Made by a program: the position numbers and the translations under genes. DNA of 12,045 bases, from NCBI GenBank assembly GCA_947448675.1, contig CANFOR010000068.1, positions 1 to 12,045 on the forward strand, in the 5' to 3' direction. Below the pieces are notes generated by a model. It was given only the letters and a program-made list of their open reading frames with translations. It had not been told where the DNA came from and did no database searches. The stretch comes from Betaproteobacteria bacterium. Its GTDB lineage: Bacteria > Pseudomonadota > Gammaproteobacteria > Burkholderiales > Burkholderiaceae_C. Positions 5,752 through 12,045 of the stretch are shown one piece after another; position 1 is the stretch's first letter, and each line of letters starts with the position of its first letter.

Positions 5752-7063
5752 AGGTTGATGAAAAGCGGGTCATCGTAGAACTCAGCGTAGCCGAACTCAT
5801 GCCGCCAATGGTAACTGGTATGTCAATGATAAACATGGCACCAAGGTTAGGGGCTGATTTTGCCCGAATCTTACCCCCAGCGCTGCCGACCACTTGCTTG
5901 CAAAATGCCAAACCCAAGCCATGCCCGCTAGCGCTATTGGTGGAGAAAAAGGGATTGAAAATCATGGGCAGAAGTTCGGCCTCGATGCCGATGCCCAGGT
6001 CAGAGAAAAGAATACGGCCAGCGCCACGGTGCATGCCCGCTTCGATGCGAATAGCCCCAGGGGCAAAGCTCGAACGCGCAGAATACAAAGAGCGCAGGGC
6101 GTTTTTGAGCAAATTGCTCAGCACCTGTTCAAACTGCTGCTGGTTCGCGGAAAACGCAAACTCGGTATGCAAAATCAGCTCCACTGACTCGCTCTCCAAA
6201 CGCGATACGAAAGGGTAGTTGGACACTGCGTTGCGGATCACATCAAATGCACTGACCAGCTCAGTAGAGCGATTCAGGTCGCGCAGTTTGGCATTGGCAA
6301 TTTGGGTGTCAATTTGGTAGTTCATATGCCGCGCCAGCAATTGCAAGCGGTCAGCCAAACGCAACAGCTTGTGAGCTTGTTCGGTGGGGGCGATTTGCGC
6401 GGCTTGGTTGCGCAGGGCTTCGCCCATGAGGCTGGCCGTGGCCAAAGGGGTGCGCAGCTCATGTGCCATGATGCCAATGGTGGTGAGCGAGTGGGCCAGG
6501 CGTTCGCGTCGCAAATTAGAGCTGGACCAGCTTAGCAAAATGGCCGACGCCCATGCAAATGCAAACACCGCTACCAAGGACAATGTAGCTGTTAACTCTG
6601 TTCCCCAGGGGCTAGGAATGGCAAGAGAACGGTTGCTGGGTGCGAAGAACATAGACAGGCCGGAACCAAGCACCAAGCCAGTAACTGTACCCAGTGTGGC
6701 CAATCGCCAATCGGTAAGGTGGTAGTAAATCACAACCATCGTACACAGGCTGACCAACCAAACTGTATGGCCTTGGTTCATCCAGTACATCCAGGTAAAA
6801 AACAAAGGCAACTGCAGCCAAACCAAGAAAGAAAAATAGACCTGCGTTTCCCTTGCGCCTGGATGCTGTGGCGCACGCCCCACCATCATGGGAATACCTA
6901 GCAAGGCCAGCAGCAAACGCAAAGGCGCAGATTCATAGGGCAGCGGTAGCGAATGCGACCATAGCCAATAAAAAATAGGGTGGCCAATAACGGTATATGC
7001 ACCTAAGAAGCGCAGACGCAACGGAGATTCGTGGAGAATAGGCTCTAATGGAGCCGACCACAC
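5750..7063 (-). CDS. Six-TM quorum-sensing sensor histidine kinase, CqsS/LqsS family
   Basis: About 437 residues from GTG 7063; the frame is open to a TTG at 7150 (466 residues). Six hydrophobic segments lie at about 18-37, 46-61, 75-95, 100-116, 119-141 and 155-181, the CqsS-type signal-binding membrane domain. The kinase core follows: H-box GIMAHELRTPLA with His201, N-box LLKNAL with Asn321, DLGIGI (355-360), FNPFFST and GHGLGLAFC (380-388). The protein ends after the ATPase domain with no receiver, unlike the hybrid V. cholerae CqsS and like Legionella LqsS; the receiver is the next gene. GTG 7063 is favoured because AAGGA lies 4 nt upstream and a TATAAC box lies inside the longer version; the first 29 residues of the long form are polar and not recognised. 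It probably senses the ketone made by the synthase at 3505. The lower GC of its 5' half stands out against the amidase. Confidence 0.88.
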   Translation of the reverse strand: MWSAPLEPILHESPLRLRFLGAYTVIGHPIFYWLWSHSLPLPYESAPLRLLLALLGIPMMVGRAPQHPGARETQVYFSFLVWLQLPLFFTWMYWMNQGHTVWLVSLCTMVVIYYHLTDWRLATLGTVTGLVLGSGLSMFFAPSNRSLAIPSPWGTELTATLSLVAVFAFAWASAILLSWSSSNLRRERLAHSLTTIGIMAHELRTPLATASLMGEALRNQAAQIAPTEQAHKLLRLADRLQLLARHMNYQIDTQIANAKLRDLNRSTELVSAFDVIRNAVSNYPFVSRLESESVELILHTEFAFSANQQQFEQVLSNLLKNALRSLYSARSSFAPGAIRIEAGMHRGAGRILFSDLGIGIEAELLPMIFNPFFSTNSASGHGLGLAFCKQVVGSAGGKIRAKSAPNLGAMFIIDIPVTIGGMSSATLSSTMTRFSST

Positions 7064-7207
7064 TTCTTCCTTAACCACTTTGCAGGTCGTGCGCCAAGAA
7101 TCGGTTATAAAACGCCAGATGTTCAACACAAAGCATGTCCTACTTGTCAATTTTCAGCAGCGCCCTGCGCGCATTCTTGATGCTATTGTTACAGCAATCG
7201 CCTGTCT
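7064..7207. promoter_or_regulatory. Divergent control region, sensor kinase / luxR-type gene
   Basis: On the minus strand TATAAC (7104-7109) with TTTGTG 17 bp upstream is a plausible kinase promoter, placing transcription start near 7097 and favouring the GTG 7063 start. TTGACA at 7145-7150 resembles a -35 but has no matching -10. Next to the luxR ATG is ATTGTTACAGCAAT (7185-7198), an imperfect palindrome with perfect 4-bp ends, 9 bp before the ATG at 7208. It could be an autoregulatory site. No classic lux box is seen, and no good Shine-Dalgarno precedes the luxR start. Confidence 0.4.
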
Positions 7208-7885
7208 ATGAACATACAAGCCCCTATAAATTTTGACAGCTTGCCGCTGGACTTCATACTAAATGCTTGGTTAGAGGAGTTGCAAGTACAGGGCGTTGAG
7301 GCGGTGGTCATTTTGGGGCCGCAAGTGACTGGCACCGCTAGCGATCGCACAGTGTTTGCGGTGCACCCACCACGCTTTGTATTTGCCGCAAAAGCTTTGG
7401 CCAAGAGTGCAGACTTTGGGCCTACTGGTTTGCTCACCGACGCACCGGCGGTGCATTGGGAGTTGATCGAGCAAGCCCAGGCTGGCGCCGACCCTGCGCG
7501 CTGGCGTTGGCTGTGGTCGGCCTACGGTTTTTTGAGCGTGGTGCGGGTCGAATTTACGTTGCCAGGTCACCGCGCATTTGAGTGCTTTTTGATGAGCAAA
7601 GATGCTACAAAAATGGAGGCACGTTGCGCCATGGCGGTATGGTCTACTTTGTCGATTTGGCCCAAAATTCGGCGCTCCATTGGCCAAGTCCGCTCGCCGC
7701 TCACCGAGCGCGAAACCGAATGTCTGCGCTTGGCCCTAGAAGGCCTCACCGCCCGCGAAACCGCCGATAGGCTCGAATGTGGCGAGCGCACCGTCACCTA
7801 CTTCATCAACAACGCCATGTCGAAGTTTTCAGCGGCCAATAAGCTCGCTGCCATTCAGCGAGCGATTTGGCTCGGCGTGATCTGA
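7208..7885 (+). CDS. LuxR-type regulator (LuxR solo) with degenerate ligand domain
   Basis: 225 residues, a usual length for AHL-type LuxR proteins (about 230-250). The C-terminal LuxR HTH (about 165-225) is textbook: LTERETECLRLALEGLT, RTVTYFINNAMSKFSAANK, then AIQRAIWLGVI. The INNAM-KF--ANK form is that of AHL receptors rather than of NarL-type regulators. The N-terminal domain keeps the late part of the autoinducer fold (RWRWLWSAYGFLSVVRVEFT, then LPGHRAFECFLMS, about 99-130). However, the W-x3-Y...DP ligand motif of true AHL receptors is not visible, so an ordinary AHL ligand is doubtful. No luxI gene is in the window. It is divergent from the sensor kinase and convergent with the amidase, overlapping it by 31 bp. 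It may be the DNA-binding output of the adjoining ketone-signal system, or an independent regulator of the amidase/transporter block. Confidence 0.85.
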   Translation: MNIQAPINFDSLPLDFILNAWLEELQVQGVEAVVILGPQVTGTASDRTVFAVHPPRFVFAAKALAKSADFGPTGLLTDAPAVHWELIEQAQAGADPARWRWLWSAYGFLSVVRVEFTLPGHRAFECFLMSKDATKMEARCAMAVWSTLSIWPKIRRSIGQVRSPLTERETECLRLALEGLTARETADRLECGERTVTYFINNAMSKFSAANKLAAIQRAIWLGVI

Positions 7886-9312
7886 AGCCAGTCTTGCGCC
7901 GCCTCTTCGTAGGCCTGCGCAATCTCCAACAGTGCCGCTTCTCCCTGCGGTTTGCCAATCAGCTGCATGCCGCAAGGCAGGCCCTGGGCGTGAAAGCCCA
8001 CCGGCACGCTGATGCAGGGAAGGCCTGCAAAAGTGGCGTAAATAGTGACCTCCATCCAGCGGTGGTAGCTGTCCATCTCCACGCCATTGATGCGCTGTGG
8101 CCAACGCGTTGCTTGGTCAAATGGCCACACCTGGGTACAGGGCAGGGCCAGCACCTCAAAGCGCTCTAGCAAGCCGCACATGTGCTGATAAAACTGGCTG
8201 CGTTGGTTGCTTGCTGCCATCAGCTGCTCCGCGCTCAAACCTACGGCTTGGTCGCATTCCCACAGGGCTTCGGCTTTGATGTGCTGTCGGTTCTTGGGCT
8301 GCAACAAAAAGGGCGCAATGCGCGAAGCCGTGAGCGCCCTGCGCCAGACCAACCAGGCCTGCCACACGGCCTGTGGGCCGGTGCCCAAAGCCAGTGGTTC
8401 AACCACGCAGCCAATGCCTTCTAAGCGGCGCAAACCGCTTTCGCAGGCCTGCACTATGCCGCTCTCCATGGGCAGGTAGCCTTGCAGGTCGCCAAGCCAG
8501 CCTACACGCACATTTTTAGGAGTAAAAGTGCCAAAAACGCCCGTGGAATGTGCGTATGCAGCTATCGAAAGAGGAGCGCGCGGGTCGTAACCAGCTTGCG
8601 TGTTCAGCAGCAAACCAAGGTCTTTCACAGTGCGCGCCATGGGCCCTTCGGTGCCCAGTTGGTTGATCCACACATCTTGCACTGGCCACATCGGCACGCG
8701 GCCTTGGCTGGGGCGCAGACCAAACACATTGTTCCAAGCGGCGGGGTTGCGCAAGCTGCCCATAAAGTCCGAGCCGTCGGCCACGGCCAGCATGCGCGTG
8801 GCCAGGGCCACGGCCGCGCCGCCACTGCTACCGCCGGCGGTTTTGCTCGGGTCGTAGGCGTTGCGGGTGGCACCAAACACCGGGTTGAAAGTGTGCGAGC
8901 CCAGCGCGAACTCGGGCACATTGGTTTTGCCAATCACAATCGCGCCAGCGGCCTTCATGCGCGCCGCCATCAGGCCGTCTTCGCTGGGCACAAAATGGCG
9001 CATCAGCGGCGAGCCCATGGTGGTGGGCAGGCCTGCGGCATTGGCAATGTCTTTGATCGCCTGCGGGATGCCGTGCATCCAACCCATCGACTCACCGCGC
9101 GCCAGCAGGGCGTCGTAGCGCTCGGCCTGGGCCAATAAATCGGCCTGCGGCCGCAGGCTGACAATGGCGTTGTGCACCGGGTTGACCTGCGCAATGCGCG
9201 CGAGCGTGGCCTGCATCAGCTCGCGGCAACCCAGCCGCCGCGCGTGGATCGCAGCCGACAAAGCATGGGCATGCATTTGCAAAACATCTGGAATATCCGT
9301 AGGGTTGGGCAT
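7855..9312 (-). CDS. Amidase-signature hydrolase
   Basis: 485-residue serine hydrolase of the amidase-signature family (GatA, FAAH and relatives), cleaving a C-N amide bond to acid and amine. The Ser-cisSer-Lys triad is clear: Lys87 in IPQAIKDI, cis-Ser162 in the glycine-rich TAGGSSGG, and nucleophile Ser186 in DFMGSLRNPA. The spacings of 75 and 24 residues are the same as recalled for FAAH (142/217/241). The usual GGSIR around the nucleophile is replaced by FMGSLR, which marks a subgroup. There are no signal peptide or membrane segments, so it is cytoplasmic. It is not GatA: no gatB or gatC adjoin and the subgroup motif differs. ATG 9312 has no strong ribosome site. It is divergent from an ABC importer (57-bp gap), suggesting that the transported compound is its substrate. 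Its last 31 bp overlap the end of the luxR-type gene on the other strand. Confidence 0.88.
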   Translation of the reverse strand: MPNPTDIPDVLQMHAHALSAAIHARRLGCRELMQATLARIAQVNPVHNAIVSLRPQADLLAQAERYDALLARGESMGWMHGIPQAIKDIANAAGLPTTMGSPLMRHFVPSEDGLMAARMKAAGAIVIGKTNVPEFALGSHTFNPVFGATRNAYDPSKTAGGSSGGAAVALATRMLAVADGSDFMGSLRNPAAWNNVFGLRPSQGRVPMWPVQDVWINQLGTEGPMARTVKDLGLLLNTQAGYDPRAPLSIAAYAHSTGVFGTFTPKNVRVGWLGDLQGYLPMESGIVQACESGLRRLEGIGCVVEPLALGTGPQAVWQAWLVWRRALTASRIAPFLLQPKNRQHIKAEALWECDQAVGLSAEQLMAASNQRSQFYQHMCGLLERFEVLALPCTQVWPFDQATRWPQRINGVEMDSYHRWMEVTIYATFAGLPCISVPVGFHAQGLPCGMQLIGKPQGEAALLEIAQAYEEAAQDWLQITPSQIAR

Positions 9313-9356
9313 AAGGTTTGCTATACAGTTGGTGAATCGTCTACTTTGAATAGTTT

Positions 9357-9361
9357 AGGAG
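9357..9361 (+). promoter_or_regulatory. Ribosome binding site of the transporter binding protein
   Basis: AGGAG, 8 nt before ATG 9370. It decides this start over upstream in-frame codons, which run through the divergent amidase and lack a signal peptide at their N-terminus. Confidence 0.65.
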
Positions 9362-9369
9362 CAAATCCC

Positions 9370-10977
9370 ATGCAACGCCGATCCACCTTGTTTGCCACTG
9401 CGCTGCTCAGCGCTGCCCTGGCTACCATCCTGTGCCTGCCCTTAGCCGCCAAGGCACAGGCCGCAGCGGGCAAAACCCTGCGCATGGTGCCGCACGCCAA
9501 CCTCACCGTGCTCGACCCGATTTGGACCACGGCCTACATCACGCGCAACCACGCCTACATGGTCTACGACACGCTGTTTGCACCCGACAGCAAGGGTAAA
9601 GTGCAGCCACAAATGGTGGACAAATGGAGCACCAGCAAAGACGGAAAAACCTGGAGCTTTACCCTGCGCGAGGGCCTGGAATTTCACGACGGCAAGCCCG
9701 TCACCAGCGAAGATGTCATCGCTTCGCTCAAGCGCTGGACCAGCCGCGACACCATGGGGGGGGTGCTGGCCAAGTTCATCACGCAATACGACGTGGTAGA
9801 CGCCAAAACCTTTCGCATCGTTTTGAACGAACCCTGCGGCATCATGCTCGACGCGCTGGGCAAACCTTCGTCCAACGTGCCCTTCATCATGCCCGCGCGC
9901 TTGGCCGCCACGCCGGGCACCGAGCAGCTGAAAGAAGTGGTGGGCTCGGGGCCGTTTATCTTCAAGTCCGACGAATTCAAGCCCGGCGACAAAGCGGTCT
10001 ACATGAAGAACACTAAGTACAAGCCGCGCGCTGAAAAAGCCGACGGCATGGCCGGCGGCCATGTGGTCTATGTAGATCGGGTGGAGTGGCTCTTCATCCG
10101 CGACCCGCAAACACAGTTCAATGCCATCAAGGCGGGCGAGGTCGACATGATTGAGCAGGCTGCCTTTGAGCAGGTTTCTTCGCTCAAAGTGACCGAAGGC
10201 GTCAAGGTCGAAGACTTCGCACCCGCGGGCCTGCAATTCATCATGCGCTTTAACCATTTGCATGCGCCCTTTGACAACGTCAAAATCCGCCAAGCTGCCA
10301 TGGTGGCCATGGGCCAAGAAGCCTTCTTGAAGACGCAAGTGGGCGTGCCCGGCCTGTACCGTTATTGCAAGAGCATATTCCCTTGCGGCACGGCGTACGC
10401 GTCCGACAACAGCAGCTACTTCACTGGCATGGCCAATCCACAAAAAGCGGCGCAAATGCTTAAAGACGCTGGCTACAAAGGCGAACCCATCTTGCTGATG
10501 CGGCCTACCGACTTGGCCTCCATCTCCAAGTTGCCCCTGGTGGCCAAGCAGCAGCTAGAGGCTGCTGGCTTTAAGGTCGACTTGCAGCAAATGGACTGGG
10601 CCTCTTTGGTCGCCCGCCGCGCCAAGAAAGACGCGCCTGCCAATGGCGGCTGGAACATCTTTTTAACCGCCTGGGCCGCTGCCGACATTGCCAACCCGCT
10701 CACCATGGCCATGCTCAACGCGCAAGGCCCCGACAAAGGCTGGTTTGGCTGGCAAACCGAGCCGCGCTTAGAGGCACTCAAAGCCCAGTTCGCCCGTGCA
10801 TCGTCTGAGTCCGAGAAGAAAAAACTCGCCGAGCAAATGCAAGTTATCGCCATGGACACCGCCACCCACGCACCCCTAGGCCAGTACAACCAACCCAGTG
10901 CCTTGCGTAGAAACATTACGGGCAATTTAGAAAACACCGGCGCGGTGCCCCTGATGTGGGGTGTGCGCAAAGATTAA
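9370..10977 (+). CDS. Periplasmic substrate-binding protein of peptide/opine/nickel-type ABC importer
   Basis: 535 residues, solute-binding protein family 5 (DppA/OppA-like). The signal peptide has RR at residues 3-4, a hydrophobic core (about 7-25) and a type I cleavage site after AKA (about residue 29). Cys22 lacks a good lipobox, so this is a free periplasmic protein. The mature part opens with VPHANLTVLDPIWTTAYITR, followed by YDTLFAPDSKGKVQPQMV and WSFTLREGLEFHDGKPVTSEDV, which is the family signature (about 65-120). VGSGPFIFKSDEF and YKPRAEK follow in the second lobe segment, and YRYCKSIFPCG holds two cysteines that may form a disulfide. Length is normal for the family (500-550). It is first in an operon with the permease, 4 bp away. 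Family members bind peptides, opines, glutathione, haem or nickel chelates; the ligand here is not deducible. A run of eight G (9756-9763) lies within codons 129-132. Confidence 0.9.
   Translation: MQRRSTLFATALLSAALATILCLPLAAKAQAAAGKTLRMVPHANLTVLDPIWTTAYITRNHAYMVYDTLFAPDSKGKVQPQMVDKWSTSKDGKTWSFTLREGLEFHDGKPVTSEDVIASLKRWTSRDTMGGVLAKFITQYDVVDAKTFRIVLNEPCGIMLDALGKPSSNVPFIMPARLAATPGTEQLKEVVGSGPFIFKSDEFKPGDKAVYMKNTKYKPRAEKADGMAGGHVVYVDRVEWLFIRDPQTQFNAIKAGEVDMIEQAAFEQVSSLKVTEGVKVEDFAPAGLQFIMRFNHLHAPFDNVKIRQAAMVAMGQEAFLKTQVGVPGLYRYCKSIFPCGTAYASDNSSYFTGMANPQKAAQMLKDAGYKGEPILLMRPTDLASISKLPLVAKQQLEAAGFKVDLQQMDWASLVARRAKKDAPANGGWNIFLTAWAAADIANPLTMAMLNAQGPDKGWFGWQTEPRLEALKAQFARASSESEKKKLAEQMQVIAMDTATHAPLGQYNQPSALRRNITGNLENTGAVPLMWGVRKD
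9756..9763 (+). repeat. G8 homopolymer inside the binding-protein gene
   Basis: Eight consecutive G spanning the codons ATG GGG GGG GTG (M-G-G-V). It is the longest G-run seen in the window. Such tracts slip during replication in some bacteria; a one-base change would truncate the protein early. The reading frame is intact as given. Phase variation is possible but unsupported; it may equally mark a sequencing hotspot. Confidence 0.6.
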
Positions 10978-10981
10978 GCGG

Positions 10982-11935
10982 ATGCTCCGTTTCTTAGCCC
11001 AACGCTTGCTCGCCATCATCCCTGTTTTGCTGGTGGTGGCGGTGGTGGTGTTCCTGATTCTGCGGCTCACGCCGGGCGACCCGGCGGCGGTGATTGCGGG
11101 CAACAACTCGACCACCGAAGACATTGCCCGCATCCGCGAACAGCTGGGTTTGAGCAAGCCCTTGCTGCTGCAGTTCGGACTGTGGCTGGGCAGTTTGTTG
11201 CAGGGCGACTTGGGCTACTCGTATTACCTGAGCAAACCCGTCACTAGCCTGATTGCGCAGCGCATCGAGCCCACGCTCTCGCTGGCGGTGGGCACCATGC
11301 TGTTGGCAGTGTTGCTTGCTGTGCCCCTGGGCACGCTAGCGGCTTGGCGCATGGGTGGTTGGGTGGACCGTTTGCTCTCGCTGTTTTCGGTCGCTGGTTT
11401 TTCGGTGCCGGTTTTTGTGACGGCCTATGTGCTGATTTATGTTTTTGCCATTCGCCTGCAGTGGCTGCCGGTGCAGGGCTACCAAACTCTGCTTGGCAGT
11501 GGCTCGCGCGGAGTGGCCGCCTGGGCCAGCCATTTGGCCTTGCCGTGGATCACGCTTGCTATGATTTACGTAGCGCTAATCGCACGTGTGACGCGCGCTT
11601 CCGTCTCAGAAGCTCTTACCGAAGACTATATTCGCACAGCCCGCGCCAAGGGCCTGCGCGAGGGCGCAGTGCTGCTGCGCCATGCGTTGGCCAATGCGGC
11701 GGTGCCGATTGCCACGGTGATCGGTATTGGCGTGGCTTTGTTGATCGGCGGAGTGGTGGTCACCGAAACGGTCTACGCAATTCCGGGCCTGGGTTCGCTC
11801 ACGGTAGACGCCGTGCTCAACCGCGACTTTCCTGTGATCCAAGGCGTGGTGTTGATGTTTAGCTTGGCCTATGTGCTGATCAATTTGTTGGTGGACTTGA
11901 GCTATTTGTGGCTGGATCCGCGGATTCGGTATTGA
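10982..11935 (+). CDS. ABC importer inner-membrane permease, DppB-like
   Basis: 317 residues, binding-protein-dependent transport permease of the DppB/OppB type. The N-terminus has a first transmembrane helix (about 9-28) followed by the family hallmark LRLTPGDPAAVIAG (27-40). A periplasmic loop contains the usual EDIARIREQLGL and GDLGYSYY. Five further hydrophobic stretches lie at about 100-120, 133-158, 184-202, 240-262 and 286-306. The cytoplasmic EAA loop reads EALTEDYIRTARAKGL (210-225), the contact with the ATPase. ETVYAIPGLGSL and the C-terminal DPRIRY are typical of the B subunit. ATG 10982 is preferred over an in-frame GTG at 10961, which overlaps the binding-protein gene and adds a polar tail before the first helix. 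It lies 4 bp after the binding-protein stop, so the two are one operon. Confidence 0.92.
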   Translation: MLRFLAQRLLAIIPVLLVVAVVVFLILRLTPGDPAAVIAGNNSTTEDIARIREQLGLSKPLLLQFGLWLGSLLQGDLGYSYYLSKPVTSLIAQRIEPTLSLAVGTMLLAVLLAVPLGTLAAWRMGGWVDRLLSLFSVAGFSVPVFVTAYVLIYVFAIRLQWLPVQGYQTLLGSGSRGVAAWASHLALPWITLAMIYVALIARVTRASVSEALTEDYIRTARAKGLREGAVLLRHALANAAVPIATVIGIGVALLIGGVVVTETVYAIPGLGSLTVDAVLNRDFPVIQGVVLMFSLAYVLINLLVDLSYLWLDPRIRY

Positions 11936-12032
11936 TGATGCACAGAATGACTTACTCGGTGGGTTGTGTTCGGGGCTTTTGTGGTCGTCTGCGGCGGGGT
12001 GGGTGGCGCAGCGAAAGGAAGGGGGCGCACCC

Positions 12033-12045
12033 ATGAACACCTGGC
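12033..12045 (+). CDS. Start of next gene, probably DppC-like permease, cut by window
   Basis: ATG AAC ACC TGG and one more base before the edge. A purine-rich AAAGGAAGGGGG ends about 7 nt upstream and is a strong ribosome site. In this transporter class the second permease follows DppB, so DppC is the natural guess, but four codons cannot prove it. The 97 bp between 11936 and 12032 hold nothing else recognisable; the gap is longer than the 4 bp between the first two operon genes. Confidence 0.45.

Noticed and set aside
7145..7150. TTGACA as a -35 box of the kinase gene
   Set aside because: No -10-like hexamer occurs 16-18 bp downstream; the TATAAC further in is a better candidate with another -35.
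8482..9138. 218-codon open frame on the plus strand
   Set aside because: Antisense shadow of the amidase core, including its catalytic serines; H/R/A-rich and without motifs.
9172..9369. 66-codon upstream extension of the binding-protein frame
   Set aside because: It would overlap the amidase on the other strand and bury the signal peptide; AGGAG before ATG 9370 gives a better start.
9442..10455. Long open frame of 337 codons on the minus strand within the binding-protein gene
   Set aside because: It lies wholly antisense to a clearly recognised gene with signal peptide and family motifs, and its translation (rich in H, G, V, A and R) matches no family; GC-rich codon bias opens this frame.

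Overview
The window looks like a piece of chromosome from a betaproteobacterium, most likely order Burkholderiales and Comamonadaceae-like. This rests on the style of the recognisable proteins (rhodanese-domain, ArgE/DapE-family, amidase and Lqs/Jqs-type proteins), on GC-rich coding DNA, and on the absence of insertion sequences, tRNA genes or CRISPR arrays. The genus is not proven.

Region 1 (1-3332), sulfur and amidohydrolase genes. At the left edge, on the minus strand and cut by the window, is a type II sulfide:quinone oxidoreductase with both redox cysteines. Facing it across a short control region carrying two copies of GCCGAGTCGGGC exactly 20 bp apart is a previously easy-to-miss remnant of an ETHE1-like persulfide dioxygenase. 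It is frameshifted and cut short, but its metal-binding LETHTHADH motif is still readable. A single-domain rhodanese with an active-site cysteine follows. Together these form a classic sulfide-oxidation set (sqr, pdo, rhodanese) with the dioxygenase dead in this copy. An M20 (ArgE/DapE-like) metallo-amidohydrolase overlaps the rhodanese end and is probably co-transcribed with it.

Region 2 (3333-7885), a quorum-sensing locus. After a strikingly AT-rich 172-bp control region with an inverted repeat comes an autoinducer synthase of the CqsA/LqsA family, which makes alpha-hydroxyketone signals. Convergent to it is a two-gene operon. Its first gene is a six-TM sensor kinase of the CqsS/LqsS type, without a receiver. 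Its second is a stand-alone, atypical response regulator (LqsR/JqsR type), with a long insertion in the receiver and an unrecognised C-terminal domain. Divergent from the kinase is a LuxR-type regulator with an AHL-family HTH but a degenerate ligand domain. The response regulator has no recognisable DNA-binding domain, so the LuxR-type protein is a plausible transcriptional output; this is inference.

Region 3 (7855-12045), uptake and hydrolysis. An amidase-signature enzyme on the minus strand overlaps the luxR tail by 31 bp. Across a 57-bp divergent promoter region lies a peptide/opine/nickel-type ABC importer: periplasmic binding protein, DppB-like permease, and the first codons of what is probably the second permease. 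The likely job is import of a small amide or peptide followed by its cleavage, but no substrate can be named from sequence.
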